Origin: Novosphingobium subterraneum
Lineage (GTDB): Bacteria; Pseudomonadota; Alphaproteobacteria; Sphingomonadales; Sphingomonadaceae
Reading direction: 5' to 3'
DNA length: 64,000 bases
NCBI RefSeq assembly: GCF_000807925.1
Contig: NZ_JRVC01000019.1
Span: forward strand, 1 to 64,000
Shown here in pieces: positions 47,204 through 60,747 of the stretch. Position 1 is the stretch's first letter. Each line of letters starts with the position of its first letter. A program made the translations under genes and the position numbers. A model generated the notes under the pieces. That model was not told the origin of the DNA. It made no database searches and worked only from the letters and a program-made list of their open reading frames with translations.

Positions 47204-48627
47204 TCATGTGGGGAATTCCGTCAGTCCAAAGCTTCGTCCCTCCCGCCGGATAGCCGCCGGGGTCTGGCCCACGAGCGGGCCCAGCACGACGAGCGTGGCC
47301 AGCAGCAGGCAGATCTCGATGATGTAGATCGTGGCATATCCCGTGGCGCGATTGGCCAGCGTCAGGCCCAGCTCGTCCGAGACGGCAAGGCTTGAGACCA
47401 TATCGCGCAGCACCCCGCCCATGGCGATGGCAAGCCCGGCAAACGTCGTCTGCACCGCGCCCCAGGCGCCCAGGGCAAGGCCCGACGTCTTGTCGGTTGC
47501 CAAGGTCATCGCCGTGGTCAGCGTGCCGACAAGGAACAGCCCGGCGCCCGCACCGATCGCGGTCGCACCGGCAAGCAGGGCGACGGGGCTGGCGAGCGGT
47601 GCGGCGAAGATCACCAGCATGAATGCTGCGATCCCCACGACCGCGCCGAACCCGGAAATCCGCAGCGCGTCCATCCCGCGCGAGAGCCACCGGGCCGAAA
47701 GCGTGAATCCGGCCAGTGCGCCCAAGGCCCAGCCACCGGTCAGGAACGTGGTCGCGCCCACCGAAAGGCCAAGGATTTCGCCGCCATAAGGCTCGAGCAG
47801 CGCATCCTGCATCGAGAATGCCGTGGCCCCAAGCCCGACCGCGACCAGCAGCCGCATCGTGATCGGCTCGGCCACGAAGCTCTGCCAAACGTCGGTAAAG
47901 GCGGGGCGCGGCGTCTGAGCCGAAGCGATTGTCGCACTGCGTGCCTCCTGCTTCCACAGTGCAATGACGTTGAGGAAGAAGGTCAGGATCGCCGAACCCT
48001 GGATCACCTGCACCAGACGGGTGGGCGTGAAGTGCGCCAGCAGTCCGCCGATCACCAGTGCAGCAATCATCATGCCCGCCAGCAGCGCCAGATAGAGCAG
48101 GGCGACCGCACGGGGGCGGCGCTCGTCATCGACAAGGTCGCCGGTCAGGGCAAGGCCAGCCGTCTGCGTCGTGTGCATGCCGAAGCCTGCCAGAAGGAAC
48201 GCCAGCGCGCTCGCCGCAGTGCCAATTGCGAAAAGCTCGGGCCGCGCCATAAGCAGCAGCGCGAACGGCATGATCGCAAGGCCGCCGAACTGCATCAGTG
48301 TGCCGAACCAGATGAATGGCACCCGTCGCCAGCCCAGAACCGAACGATGCACGTCCGATTTGTGCCCGATCAGCGCGCGGAATGGCGCGGCGAGCAGCGG
48401 AATGGCGATCATCAGCGAGACCAGCCATGCCGGAATGCCCAGTTCCACGATCATCACGCGGTTGAGCGTACCGTTGAGCAGCACGGTCATCATGCCCACG
48501 CTCACCTGGAACAGTGAAAGACGCAGCAGGCGTGACAGCGGGATCTCGGCGCTGGCCGCATCGGCGAAGGGCAGCCAGGTGAGCGCCACCTTGCTCCATT
48601 TCGCAGAAAGGGCCTGCCGCTGCGCCA

Positions 48628-48628
<1 letters not shown>
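47204..48628 (-). CDS. lhaA: LH1 assembly protein LhaA, BCD-family MFS protein
   Basis: A 474-residue polytopic protein of the PucC/LhaA group. Members help insert light-harvesting 1 polypeptides or pigments into the membrane. Key segments are LSLFQVSVGMMTVLLNGTLNRVMIVELGIPAWLV (quoted in part) and FRALIGHKSDVHRSVLGWRR, both signatures of this family, plus AFSMQDALLEPYGGEILGL. The ATG at 48628 shares one base with the bchM stop; the upstream in-frame extension to 48703 is not supported. A second family member lies at 60.7 kb. Confidence 0.95.
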
Positions 48629-50237
<1,609 letters not shown>

Positions 50238-53200
50238 CTATTCCGCCGCAATTGCGGAAGTGATGGTGGAAGGGGCAGCCCCCACGAACACGCCTTCCAG
50301 CCTGTCCTCAAGCTCGTCGCTGGCCATGCGCAGCGCTTCGAGCGTATCGTCGTCGGGTTCCCACAGGCGCCGTTCGCAGGCTTCGAGCAGGCGGTTCGCC
50401 ACCCGCGCCGAACTGGTCGGGTTGAGCTGCGAAAGGCGCTCGCGCATCGCCGGGTCGAGCACGAAAGTCTCGCTGATCTGCTGGTACACCCACGGCGCTA
50501 CCTGGCCCGTGGTGGCTGACCAGCCCACGGTGTTGGTCACGTGCTGCTCGATGTTGCGCACCCCTTCGAAGCCATGCTTGAGCATCCCTTCGAACCATTT
50601 GGGATTGAGCGTGCGCGTGCGTGTTTCCAGATCGATCTGTTCGGCCAGCGTGCGCACCTTGGCTTCGCCCACCGTGGCGTCGACGATATAGACCGGCGCT
50701 TCTGCCCCCTTGGCCCGCGCGATCGACCGGCTCACCCCACCCAGGCTGTCGACGTACTGGTCAAGATCGGTAATCCCGACCTCGACGCTTTCGAGGTTCT
50801 GGTAGACGAAATCCACGTCCTTCAGCGCGCTGCGCAGAAGGTCGCGCTGCGCCACCGGCGTGCCCTTGACGCCATAGGCATAGCCCTTGCGCGTCTCGAA
50901 GGCGTTGGCCAGCTCGTCGGGATCGGCCCATACGCCGCCTTCGATCAGCTGGTTGACGTTCGCGCCATAGGCACCCTCGGCATTGGAGAACACGCGCAGT
51001 GCGGCGGTTTCCATGTCGCAGTGATGTTCGGCCTGATGGGCAAGGCTGTGCTTGCGCACGAAGTTCATGGTCAGCGGCTCGTCTGCATTCGCAGCAAGCA
51101 GTGCGGCTTCGGCCAGCATCCGCGTCTGCAGCGGCAGCAGGTCGCGGAAGATGCCCGAAAGCGTCACCACCACGTCGATGCGCGGGCGGCCCAGTTCCTC
51201 CAGCGGGATCAGTTCGGCCCCGGCAAGGCGGCCATAGCTGTCCATCCGCGGCCGCGCGCCCATCAGCGAGAGTACCTGCGCGATCTGCGCGCCTTCGCTC
51301 TTCATGTTGTCCGTGCCCCACAGCACCATGGCGAGGCTTTCCGGAGCGGCCTCTCCGTTCGCGGCGTGGCGCGCCAGCAACCAGTTCGCCTGCAGCTTGC
51401 CCTGTTCGCAGGCAAAGCGCGTGGGCAGGCGGAACGGGTCGAAGCCGTGGAGATTGCGCCCGGTCGGCAGCACTTCGGGATTGGCCAGCAGATCGCCGCC
51501 GGGGGCAGGGCGGACGTATCCGCCATCCAGCGCGTGCATCAGCGCGCCAAGTTCGTCGCAGGAATCCAGCGCCGCCTCGATCGCTTCGGCCGAACTCTCG
51601 CCCGCTTCCATCAGTGCTTCAACAAGTTCCGCGCGCTCCGAACCGGCAGGGGCCTTGCCCAGAACATGCAGCCCATGCGGGATCAGCGTGCGCTCCAGTT
51701 CATAGAGATTGGCGCTCAGTTCCGGCACGCTCTCAGCCGTCACGTCGAGCGCGTCGCACTCGTCCCAGATCAGCTCTTCTAGCGCCCGGCGCTCCGCCTC
51801 GTCCGTTGTCATGCGCCAGCGCTCGATGCTCGCCTTGAGATCGGCAAAGCCGCGATAGAGCCCGGCCCGCGCCAGCGGCGGTGTCAGGTAGCTCAGCATG
51901 GTCGCGCCCGAACGCCGCTTGGCCAGCACGCCCTCGGAAGGATTGTTGGCGGCAAAGAGGTAGAAGTTGGGCAGATCGCCCAAGAGACGCTCCGGCCAGC
52001 ACTTGCCGGTCAGGCCCACCTGCTTGCCCGGCATGTATTCCAGCGCGCCATGCGTGCCGAAATGCACCACGGCATCGGCGCCGAAGTCCTCCCGGATCCA
52101 GCGGTAATAGGCCGAAAACGCGTGCGTCGGGGCAAAGTCGCCGTCGAACAGCAGGCGCATCGGATCGCCCTCGTAGCCGAACCCCGGCTGTACGCCCACG
52201 AACACGTTGCCGAACCGCGCGCCGAGGACGTGGACGTGCGAGCCATCGCTCTGGATCTTGCCCGGTGCCGGGCCCCACTGTGCCTCGATCTCGGCCAGGT
52301 AGGGCTCGCGCCGCACGTGCTCGTCGGCATCGATGCGGGTGTAGACGTTGGCGTCGGCGCCGAACCGCTCGGCATTGCCCTTCAGGATTGCATCGCGCAG
52401 CGCGTCGACGCTTTCGGGCACTTCGACCTGATAGCCCTCGCGCGCCATCCGCTTCAGCGTCTCATGCAGCGATTCAAACACCGCAAGGAATGCTGCAGAC
52501 CCGGTCGCCCCGGAATTGGGGGGGAAGTTGAAGATGGTGATCGCCACCTTGCGCCGTGCTCGCTCAGCCTTGCGCAGCGCCACGATCTTCACGACCTTCG
52601 CCGCCAGCGCTTCGACCCGCTCGGGGCAGGCACGCATAGCGTTGACCGGCCCGGTGCTCTCGAAAACGCAGGCCCTGGCGCATCCTGCGCAAGCCTTGCC
52701 CACACCGTCCGAACGCCCGCCGAACACCGTCGGCATCGTTGCGCCGTCGAGTTCCGGGATCGCCACCATGATGGTCGATTCCAGCGCCAGCAGCCCCTGC
52801 CGCGATGCGCCCCACTGCTCCAGCGTCTGGAACTCCAGCGGATGCGCCGCGATGTAGGGCACGTTCAGGCGGCCGAGGATCTCTTCCGCCGCCTTTGCGT
52901 CGTTGTAGGCGGGCCCGCCGACCAGCGAGAATCCGGTCAGCGAGATCACCGCATCGACCACCGGCTCGCCGTCCTTGAGAAAGAACTTCTCGATCACCGG
53001 GCGCGAATCCAGCCCGTTGGCAAAGCCGGGTATGACGCGCAGGCCGGCCGCTTCCAGTGCAGCGATCATGCCGTCGTAATGCCCGGCGTCCTTCGAAATC
53101 AGGTAGGAGCGCAGCAGCAGCAGGCCGACCGTGCCATTCGCGCCCTGCCGGGTTGGCAACAAGCGCAGGCTGTCCGAAAACTTCTGTTCGGTGCGCGGGT

Positions 53201-53858
53201 GATAGACGCCAACTTCGGGATAGTCGCGCGGCGCTTCGGCCCCGGTCATGCCCCGCCGGGTCAGACGCTCGCCCGCGGCATAACGGTCGATCAGCGCACG
53301 GACCATCGACACCACGTTGTCGTCCGATCCGGCCAGCCAGTATTGCAACGTCAGGAAATAGGCGCGCACGTCCTGCGCGGTGCCGGGAATGAACCGCAGG
53401 ATCTTGGGCAGGCGGCGCAGCATGCGCATCTGGCCCGCGCCGGAATTCGCGCCCGGTTTGCCCGATCCACGCAGCTTCTTCAGCATGGCGAGCGGCCCCT
53501 TGGCAGGTGCGTCCATACGGTAACCGCCCATCCGCGTCAGCCGCACCACGTCGCCCGAAGACATCAGGCAGACCATCGCGTCGCAATCTTCACGCCGCGC
53601 TTCCAGCGTCGGCAGAATCGCGCGGATGTGATCGTCGAGGAACAGCATCGTCACGATGACGATATCGGCCTGCGCAATTGCCGCTTTGGTCGCCTCCAGC
53701 GCCTTGCTGCCGGGCCGGTCCCAATCGGTCGCCGCATGCAGCGTGACGCTGACATTGTCCTGCCGCAGTCGCGCATCGGCGCGTTCGACGCCAGCCTTGA
53801 GGTGGTTGTCCAGCGTGACGATCGCGACACGGACCTGAGGGGCGCGGCTACCGGGCAT
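50238..53858 (-). CDS. bchH: Magnesium chelatase subunit H
   Basis: BchH binds protoporphyrin IX and receives Mg2+ with the aid of BchI and BchD. The 1206-residue product shows family segments along its length: [15 protein letters not shown] at the start, GVYHPR near 280, [40 protein letters not shown] and [18 protein letters not shown]. The open frame starts far upstream, inside bchB, but the ATG at 53858 has GAAGG before it and starts the standard protein. It overlaps the end of bchB by 11 bases. bchI and bchD are not here. Confidence 0.97.
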   Translation of the reverse strand: MPGSRAPQVRVAIVTLDNHLKAGVERADARLRQDNVSVTLHAATDWDRPGSKALEATKAAIAQADIVIVTMLFLDDHIRAILPTLEARREDCDAMVCLMSSGDVVRLTRMGGYRMDAPAKGPLAMLKKLRGSGKPGANSGAGQMRMLRRLPKILRFIPGTAQDVRAYFLTLQYWLAGSDDNVVSMVRALIDRYAAGERLTRRGMTGAEAPRDYPEVGVYHPRTEQKFSDSLRLLPTRQGANGTVGLLLLRSYLISKDAGHYDGMIAALEAAGLRVIPGFANGLDSRPVIEKFFLKDGEPVVDAVISLTGFSLVGGPAYNDAKAAEEILGRLNVPYIAAHPLEFQTLEQWGASRQGLLALESTIMVAIPELDGATMPTVFGGRSDGVGKACAGCARACVFESTGPVNAMRACPERVEALAAKVVKIVALRKAERARRKVAITIFNFPPNSGATGSAAFLAVFESLHETLKRMAREGYQVEVPESVDALRDAILKGNAERFGADANVYTRIDADEHVRREPYLAEIEAQWGPAPGKIQSDGSHVHVLGARFGNVFVGVQPGFGYEGDPMRLLFDGDFAPTHAFSAYYRWIREDFGADAVVHFGTHGALEYMPGKQVGLTGKCWPERLLGDLPNFYLFAANNPSEGVLAKRRSGATMLSYLTPPLARAGLYRGFADLKASIERWRMTTDEAERRALEELIWDECDALDVTAESVPELSANLYELERTLIPHGLHVLGKAPAGSERAELVEALMEAGESSAEAIEAALDSCDELGALMHALDGGYVRPAPGGDLLANPEVLPTGRNLHGFDPFRLPTRFACEQGKLQANWLLARHAANGEAAPESLAMVLWGTDNMKSEGAQIAQVLSLMGARPRMDSYGRLAGAELIPLEELGRPRIDVVVTLSGIFRDLLPLQTRMLAEAALLAANADEPLTMNFVRKHSLAHQAEHHCDMETAALRVFSNAEGAYGANVNQLIEGGVWADPDELANAFETRKGYAYGVKGTPVAQRDLLRSALKDVDFVYQNLESVEVGITDLDQYVDSLGGVSRSIARAKGAEAPVYIVDATVGEAKVRTLAEQIDLETRTRTLNPKWFEGMLKHGFEGVRNIEQHVTNTVGWSATTGQVAPWVYQQISETFVLDPAMRERLSQLNPTSSARVANRLLEACERRLWEPDDDTLEALRMASDELEDRLEGVFVGAAPSTITSAIAAE

Positions 53859-55416
53859 AGTGGGCCTTCGCATCATAGAGCGTGGCCAGATCGACCGCGC
53901 CGCGCCCTTGCGAAAGCGCAAAGGCCTCGGTGTTGCGGCGAACCTTTCCGCGCACGAAGAACGGGACTTTCTTGAGTTCCTGCTCGGCCTCGGCGGTCCA
54001 CGCGATGGTGGTCGCGGTCGGCAATTCGGCCAGTTCGCCCCGGGTTGAGGGCATCGCTGGTTCCGCCTGTTGCCGTGCCACTGGAGCCGCCCCATGCAAG
54101 TGCGATGGCCCTGCCTCGTCCGAGAACTCGAAGTCGTCGCGGAACATCGTCAGCAGGTGTTCCTCCAGCCCCATCACCAGCGGATGGACCCAAGTATCGA
54201 AGATCACGTTGGCGCCTTCGAAGCCCATCTGCGGGCTGTGGCGCGCAGGGAAGTCCTGCACATGCACCGGCGAGGAGATTACCGCACAGGGAATGCCGAA
54301 GCGCTTGGCGATATGGCGCTCCATCTGCGTGCCCAAGACCAGTTCGGGCGAGGCATTGAGGATCGCGTCCTCCACTTCGAGATGGTCGTCGGTGATCAGC
54401 GGCTCGACGCCATAATGCGCTGCCGCAGCGCGCATTTCGCGCGCAAATTCGCGGTTGTAGCAGCCCAGGCCGCAGATCTCGAAGCCCAGTTCCTCATGCG
54501 CGATCCGCGCCGCGGCAATGGCGTGCGTGGCATCGCCGAAGATGAAGACGCGCTTGCCGGTCAGGTACGTCGAGTCGACCGAACGGCTCCACCACGGCAT
54601 GCGCGATTGCGGGTCGGCCAAGGCCTCCGTTGCGTCGACGCCGGCCAGCGCAGCGACTTCCGCAATGAAATCCCGGGTCGCGCCCACCCCGATCGGCACG
54701 GTGCGGATCGCCGGCTGGTGCAGCGCCTGATCCAGCCAACGCGCCGCTTCCCCGCCAACTTCGGGATACATCACGATGTTGAAATCGGCCCGGCCCAGCG
54801 TCCGAATGTCGTCCGGTGCAGCATCCAGCGGGGCGACGCAATTGACGTCGACCCCGAGATTCCACAACAACTTGCGCACTTCGAGCACATCGTCACGATG
54901 GCGGAAGCCCAGTGCACAAGGGCCGAGCAGATTGACCAGCGGACGCCGACCTTCGCGCGGGGAGGGACGCACGTCCCGATCCACCAGCTGCCGCACGACG
55001 CGGTAGAATGTCTCGGCCGCGCCCCAGTTCTCCTTGCGCTGATAGCTCGGCAGCTCAAGCGGGATCACCGGGCAGGGCAGCTCCAGCGCTTCGGCAAGGC
55101 CCGCAGGGTCGTCCTGGATCAGTTCGGCGGTGCACGATGCACCCACCAGCAGCGCCTTGGGCGCAAACCGTTCGTAGGCATCGCGTGCGGCGTTCTGGAA
55201 GATGCTCGCCGTGTCCTTGCCCAGATCGCGCGCCTGGAAGGTGGTATAGGTCACCGGCGGGCGCTTGCCGCGCCGTTCGATCATCGTGAACAGCAGGTCG
55301 GCGTAAGTGTCGCCCTGCGGGGCATGCAGCACGTAATGCAGATCCTGCATCGCAGTTGCGACACGCATCGCCCCCACGTGTGGCGGACCCTCGTATGTCC
55401 AGACCGCCAGCTGCAT
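53848..55416 (-). CDS. bchB: Light-independent protochlorophyllide reductase subunit B
   Basis: A 522-residue subunit of the NifDK-like catalytic component that reduces ring D of protochlorophyllide. [20 protein letters not shown] at the start and [18 protein letters not shown] include the aspartate that serves as the unusual fourth ligand of the NB cluster. [15 protein letters not shown] and [17 protein letters not shown] follow. The C-terminal domain ([20 protein letters not shown] and [13 protein letters not shown]) binds substrate. Three bases separate it from bchN. Confidence 0.97.
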   Translation of the reverse strand: MQLAVWTYEGPPHVGAMRVATAMQDLHYVLHAPQGDTYADLLFTMIERRGKRPPVTYTTFQARDLGKDTASIFQNAARDAYERFAPKALLVGASCTAELIQDDPAGLAEALELPCPVIPLELPSYQRKENWGAAETFYRVVRQLVDRDVRPSPREGRRPLVNLLGPCALGFRHRDDVLEVRKLLWNLGVDVNCVAPLDAAPDDIRTLGRADFNIVMYPEVGGEAARWLDQALHQPAIRTVPIGVGATRDFIAEVAALAGVDATEALADPQSRMPWWSRSVDSTYLTGKRVFIFGDATHAIAAARIAHEELGFEICGLGCYNREFAREMRAAAAHYGVEPLITDDHLEVEDAILNASPELVLGTQMERHIAKRFGIPCAVISSPVHVQDFPARHSPQMGFEGANVIFDTWVHPLVMGLEEHLLTMFRDDFEFSDEAGPSHLHGAAPVARQQAEPAMPSTRGELAELPTATTIAWTAEAEQELKKVPFFVRGKVRRNTEAFALSQGRGAVDLATLYDAKAHYAR

Positions 55417-55419
55417 CGT

Positions 55420-57224
<1,805 letters not shown>

Positions 57225-57268
57225 CCGGCCCCTTTCGCGGGCTGAGGCACAAGGCCTTCGAGAACCGG

Positions 57269-57298
57269 AGACTACGCCTCGCCTTGTCCAAGTGTCAA
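57269..57298 (-). promoter_or_regulatory. Promoter of the bchF operon
   Basis: On the minus strand a perfect -35 hexamer TTGACA (57298-57293), an 18-base spacer and TAGTCT (57274-57269) as -10. The predicted transcript start lies near 57262, about 38 bases before the bchF ATG. The -35 hexamer is one arm of the PpsR palindrome at 57293-57310, so the repressor would cover it. Confidence 0.65.
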
Positions 57299-57310
57299 TC
57301 TATCTTGACG
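57293..57310. promoter_or_regulatory. PpsR/CrtJ-type palindrome, bchF side
   Basis: TGTCAATCTATCTTGACG: TGT, 12 bases, then ACG (consensus TGT-N12-ACA), with symmetric arms TGTCAA and TTGACG. The same arms occur at the bchG promoter (59798-59815). PpsR is encoded 1.1 kb away, and known PpsR sites have this form. Confidence 0.75.
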
Positions 57311-57335
57311 ACAAATAAAAATGACATATCCGGGT

Positions 57336-57364
57336 TTGTCAGCAACACTTTACAGGCGTAGAGT
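57336..57364 (+). promoter_or_regulatory. ppaA promoter with exact TGT-N12-ACA PpsR site
   Basis: TGT at 57337-57339 and ACA at 57352-57354 are exactly 12 bases apart, the PpsR consensus. The site coincides with a promoter: TTGTCA (57336-57341), a 17-base spacer and TAGAGT (57359-57364). The predicted start is near 57371, giving a leader of about 73 bases before the ppaA ATG. Confidence 0.65.
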
Positions 57365-57443
57365 GTTGGCTCCGGTCAGAGTCGAACTATCGATCCGACA
57401 GTCCGGCGGGCGTATCATCGCCCACAGGCCGGAGGGGTCTGCC

Positions 57444-58361
57444 ATGGCGACTGTTTACGGGACTGAGGCCAACGCCAATGCAGCAAGGCGGACACGTCGC
57501 AGGCGTGCTCCGGGCCTGCGACCAGGTTCGACCCACACGGATGGGCACAGTTCCTCGCCGGCCAGAGGCCCGGCGTCGGTCAACAGCCTGATCGAGGAGC
57601 AGATCATTCCCCGTCTCCTGCTTGCTCATTCTTCCGGCGTGCAACGTGGGCGCGTGACCGGCACGCTTTCGGTCGATCCGGCCGACGCCGCCAGCTTCGC
57701 CTCGCTGCCGCTTGATCTTGATGCGGAGGAGTTGCTCGAGGTCGTCGAAGGCTTCATCGCGCGGGGCATCGCGATTGAATCGATCTTCGTCGATCTGCTC
57801 GCCCCTTCCGCGCGTCGGCTTGGCCAGCATTGGGAAGAGGACGAGTGCGATTTTCTCGATGTGACGATGGGCTTGTGGCGGCTGCAGGAAGTCATGCGAC
57901 AGGTCGCCTTGCGTTTTCCGGCCGACGACTCCGATGGGGATCGCGCCCGCAGCGCACTCTTCTCCCCGATGCCCGGTGACAGGCATGCACTCGGGACATT
58001 GATGATCGAGGAAGTCTTCGCCCGGGCCGGCTGGCAAACCGAGGCGCTGATCGAACCCAAGCGTAAGGAATTGCTGCAGATTATCGCCGAAAGACACTTT
58101 GATGTCATAGGGTTGACCGTCAGTTGCGATTGCACTAACGCGAATCTCAGTGACCTAATTTGTTCCATTCGCAGCGTCTCGCGGACGCCCGGGGTTCAGG
58201 TCTTTATTGGTGGACGAATGGTCAATGCCAATCCGGGTATCGTCGATGAAGTGGGCGCCGATGGCACCGCTCCCGATGCACGATCGGCTCTTGTCCTCGC
58301 TGAAAAGCTGGTTGCCAGGAAACGCGCCGGATCAGTCCGCACCGAATTTCCCCTCGGATAG
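57444..58361 (+). CDS. ppaA: PpaA/AerR-type cobalamin-binding antirepressor
   Basis: A 305-residue regulator that in related bacteria binds cobalamin and counters the repressor PpsR. The N-terminal 45 residues are basic and disordered. A helical domain precedes the B12-binding fold. The classical motif DxHxxG is present as Asp179-Arg-His181-Ala-Leu-Gly184. The typical continuation is IIAERHFDVIGLTVSCDC and VQVFIGGRMVN. The ATG at 57444 has GGAGGGG upstream; the frame extends to 57321 but not convincingly. It lies 12 bases before ppsR, so antirepressor and repressor are made together. Confidence 0.92.
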   Translation: MATVYGTEANANAARRTRRRRAPGLRPGSTHTDGHSSSPARGPASVNSLIEEQIIPRLLLAHSSGVQRGRVTGTLSVDPADAASFASLPLDLDAEELLEVVEGFIARGIAIESIFVDLLAPSARRLGQHWEEDECDFLDVTMGLWRLQEVMRQVALRFPADDSDGDRARSALFSPMPGDRHALGTLMIEEVFARAGWQTEALIEPKRKELLQIIAERHFDVIGLTVSCDCTNANLSDLICSIRSVSRTPGVQVFIGGRMVNANPGIVDEVGADGTAPDARSALVLAEKLVARKRAGSVRTEFPLG

Positions 58362-58373
58362 CCGGCTCGACTG

Positions 58374-59795
58374 ATGCCTTCCCGCAATAACTCCATCGAA
58401 GGGAAGCTGCCCTTCGCCAGTGCCCGCACCCATTTCGAGGTGCTCGGGCCGGACGCTGCAGCTACCCTGGCGATGGTGGCGGGCGACCTTGCCTTGGTCC
58501 TCGATGAAGCTGGGCGGATCGTCGACGTGACGGCAAACCCGCGCGAATTTCCGGATGCGCAGCAGTGGATCGGCCGCGAATGGCTCGATACGGTGTCGGT
58601 GGAAAGCCGTGCCAAGGTCATGGAAATGCTGGCCAATGCGCGCAAGGGCGTGACCCAGCACTGGCGCCAGGTCAACCATATCACGAATGAAGGCGAAGTG
58701 CCGCTGCGTTTCGTGGTGGTTCGCCTCGGTGAAAGCACGAACGCCATCGCCATCGGTCGGGACATGCGCGATGCCGCGGCCTTGCAGCAGCGTGTCCTCC
58801 AGGCGCAGCAATCGCTTGAGCGCGATTATCTGCGCCTGCGCCAGCTCGAAGCGCGCTACCGCATGTTGTTCGACCAGTCGGCCGACCCGGTGCTGATCGT
58901 CGATGCCGAAGCCTTCCGCATTCGCGAGGCCAACCGCGCCGCGCACCAGCTGTTCCAGGCCCGCAACGGCACGCTGCAGGGAGCCAAGCTTACCGCGCTG
59001 TTCTCCCGCCCCGCGCGCGAGCATCTGATCGCTTTCCTCGGGTCGACACTCGTTTCCCCGGGCGTCCTCCCGATCGAGGTGCAGCCCAATAACAGCGCCG
59101 ATGCCGTAATGCTTTCGGCCAGCGGCTTTCGCGAACGCGGCGGGCAGTTCCTGCTCATCCGCCTGTCGGGTGCTGCCAGCGCCGCCGAACACGCGTCGGG
59201 CGAGGTGATGCGCGTGATCGAGGCCATGCCGGATGCCTTCGTGCTGACAGACGCCCGCATGCTCATCCAGGCCGCCAATCCGGCCTTTGTCGAACTTGTC
59301 TCTGCCGCCACCGTCGATCAGCTGCGCGGGCGACCGCTGGCGGATTTCGTCGGGCGCCCAGGCATCGATCTCGATCTGATCGACGGCCAGCTTGCCAAGC
59401 ACGACATTGCCCGCAATGTCAGCACGGTGGTCGGTGCACGCGATGGCTTCGATGGCGAGCCGGTCGAACTCTCCGCCGTCAAGACCGGCGACGACCAGAC
59501 TCACTACGGTTTCGTGATTCGCCCGATCGGGCGGCGCCTGCGCGATCTTCCCGTTACCGCAGACGCCCCGCGTTCGGTCGAACAACTTACCGATCTCGTC
59601 GGGCGCATGTCGCTGCGCGATATCGTGCGCGAATCCACCGACCTGATCGAGCGTCTCTGCATAGAGGCAGCGCTCGAATACACGTCGAACAACCGCGCAT
59701 CGGCCGCGGAAATCCTCGGCCTCAGCCGGCAGAGCCTCTATTCGAAGCTTCATCGCTATGGCCTTGGCAATCTGGTAGATTCACTTGACGAATAG
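58374..59795 (+). CDS. ppsR: Photosynthesis gene repressor PpsR/CrtJ
   Basis: A 473-residue transcription factor that represses bch, crt and light-harvesting genes under oxygen or light. It has three PAS-like domains: one near residues 28-120, one from ARYRMLFDQSADPVLIVDAE and one from VIEAMPDAFVLTDARMLIQA. A linker helix (ALQQRVLQAQQSLERDYLRL) lies between the first two. The C-terminal Fis-type helix-turn-helix is NNRASAAEILGLSRQSLYSK plus LHRYGL. Only one cysteine occurs, Cys429 (IERLCIEAAL), just before the helix-turn-helix; the second redox cysteine of the well-studied PpsR/CrtJ proteins is absent. Confidence 0.95.
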   Translation: MPSRNNSIEGKLPFASARTHFEVLGPDAAATLAMVAGDLALVLDEAGRIVDVTANPREFPDAQQWIGREWLDTVSVESRAKVMEMLANARKGVTQHWRQVNHITNEGEVPLRFVVVRLGESTNAIAIGRDMRDAAALQQRVLQAQQSLERDYLRLRQLEARYRMLFDQSADPVLIVDAEAFRIREANRAAHQLFQARNGTLQGAKLTALFSRPAREHLIAFLGSTLVSPGVLPIEVQPNNSADAVMLSASGFRERGGQFLLIRLSGAASAAEHASGEVMRVIEAMPDAFVLTDARMLIQAANPAFVELVSAATVDQLRGRPLADFVGRPGIDLDLIDGQLAKHDIARNVSTVVGARDGFDGEPVELSAVKTGDDQTHYGFVIRPIGRRLRDLPVTADAPRSVEQLTDLVGRMSLRDIVRESTDLIERLCIEAALEYTSNNRASAAEILGLSRQSLYSKLHRYGLGNLVDSLDE

Positions 59796-59797
59796 AG

Positions 59798-59838
59798 TGT
59801 CAATTTGATTTGACGCTTGGGGTGCATGGGCATAGTCT
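59798..59838 (+). promoter_or_regulatory. bchG promoter with PpsR-type palindrome
   Basis: TGTCAATTTGATTTGACG (59798-59815) has the same arms as the bchF-side site. Its right arm gives a -35 TTGACG (59810-59815), followed by a 17-base spacer and -10 TAGTCT (59833-59838). The ATG of bchG starts at 59845, only six bases after the -10, so the transcript may start at the ATG itself. Confidence 0.65.
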
Positions 59839-59844
59839 TTGCCC

Positions 59845-60747
59845 ATGGCGCAATCTGCAGTCTCTACTGGATTGACGCCGCCTCCGGCGGCTCGTGACGT
59901 CTTGGAACTCCTCAAGCCGATCACCTGGTTCCCGCCGATGTGGGCCCTGATGTGCGGCGTGGTTTCTTCGGGCGTCTCCCCCCTCAGCCGCTGGACCTTC
60001 CTCATCGCCGGCATCCTTCTGGCCGGCCCACTGGTCTGCGGCACCAGCCAGGCCGTGAACGACTGGTTCGATCGCCACGTTGACGCGATTAACGAGCCTG
60101 ATAGGCCAATCCCCTCGGGCCGCATCGGCGGGCGCTGGGGCCTTTATATCGCCATCGGCTGGACGGTCCTGTCGCTGGCGGTCGCTGCCTTCACCGGCCC
60201 CTGGGTCCTGATCGCCACCGTGTTCGGCCTCGCCTGCGCCTGGGGCTACAGCGCGCCGCCCCTCCGCTTGAAGACCAGCGGCTGGATCGGCCCGGCCGTC
60301 GTCGGCCTCACGTACGAAGGCTTGAGCTGGTTTACCGGCGCCGCCGTGATGGCTGGATCATTGCCACCGATGCACGTTCTCGTGATCCTTGTGCTTTACA
60401 GCATCGGTGCCCACGGCATCATGACACTCAACGATTTCAAGGCCGTGGAGGGTGACCGGGCGACCGGCCTGCGCTCGCTTCCGGTGGTGCTCGGCGAAAG
60501 GCCAGCCGCCTTGCTGGCCAGCGCCGTCATGGCCATCCCGCAAGCGATCGTCGTTGCGCTGATGGTCATGTGGGGACACCACATCTCCGCAGGGGTGGTC
60601 GCAGTCCTGCTCGCCGCGCAGCTCGCGCTCATGCCAAGGCTGGTGTCGGCGCCTGCGCGCCATGCCCCCTGGTACAATGCCACCGGCGTTTCACTCTACG
60701 TGCTTGGCATGCTCGCCTCGGCACTCGGCCTTGGAGGGTATGTCTGA
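59845..60747 (+). CDS. bchG: Bacteriochlorophyll synthase
   Basis: BchG attaches the geranylgeranyl or phytyl chain to bacteriochlorophyllide a. The 300-residue UbiA-type prenyltransferase has two aspartate-rich sites: NDWFDRHVDAINEPDRPIPS in the first half, and LNDFKAVEGDRATGLRSLPV in the second. LKPITWFPPMWALMCGVVSS starts the membrane part. About eight or nine hydrophobic segments are seen. No ribosome-binding site precedes the ATG at 59845, fitting a leaderless message. The stop overlaps the next gene by one base. Confidence 0.96.
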   Translation: MAQSAVSTGLTPPPAARDVLELLKPITWFPPMWALMCGVVSSGVSPLSRWTFLIAGILLAGPLVCGTSQAVNDWFDRHVDAINEPDRPIPSGRIGGRWGLYIAIGWTVLSLAVAAFTGPWVLIATVFGLACAWGYSAPPLRLKTSGWIGPAVVGLTYEGLSWFTGAAVMAGSLPPMHVLVILVLYSIGAHGIMTLNDFKAVEGDRATGLRSLPVVLGERPAALLASAVMAIPQAIVVALMVMWGHHISAGVVAVLLAAQLALMPRLVSAPARHAPWYNATGVSLYVLGMLASALGLGGYV

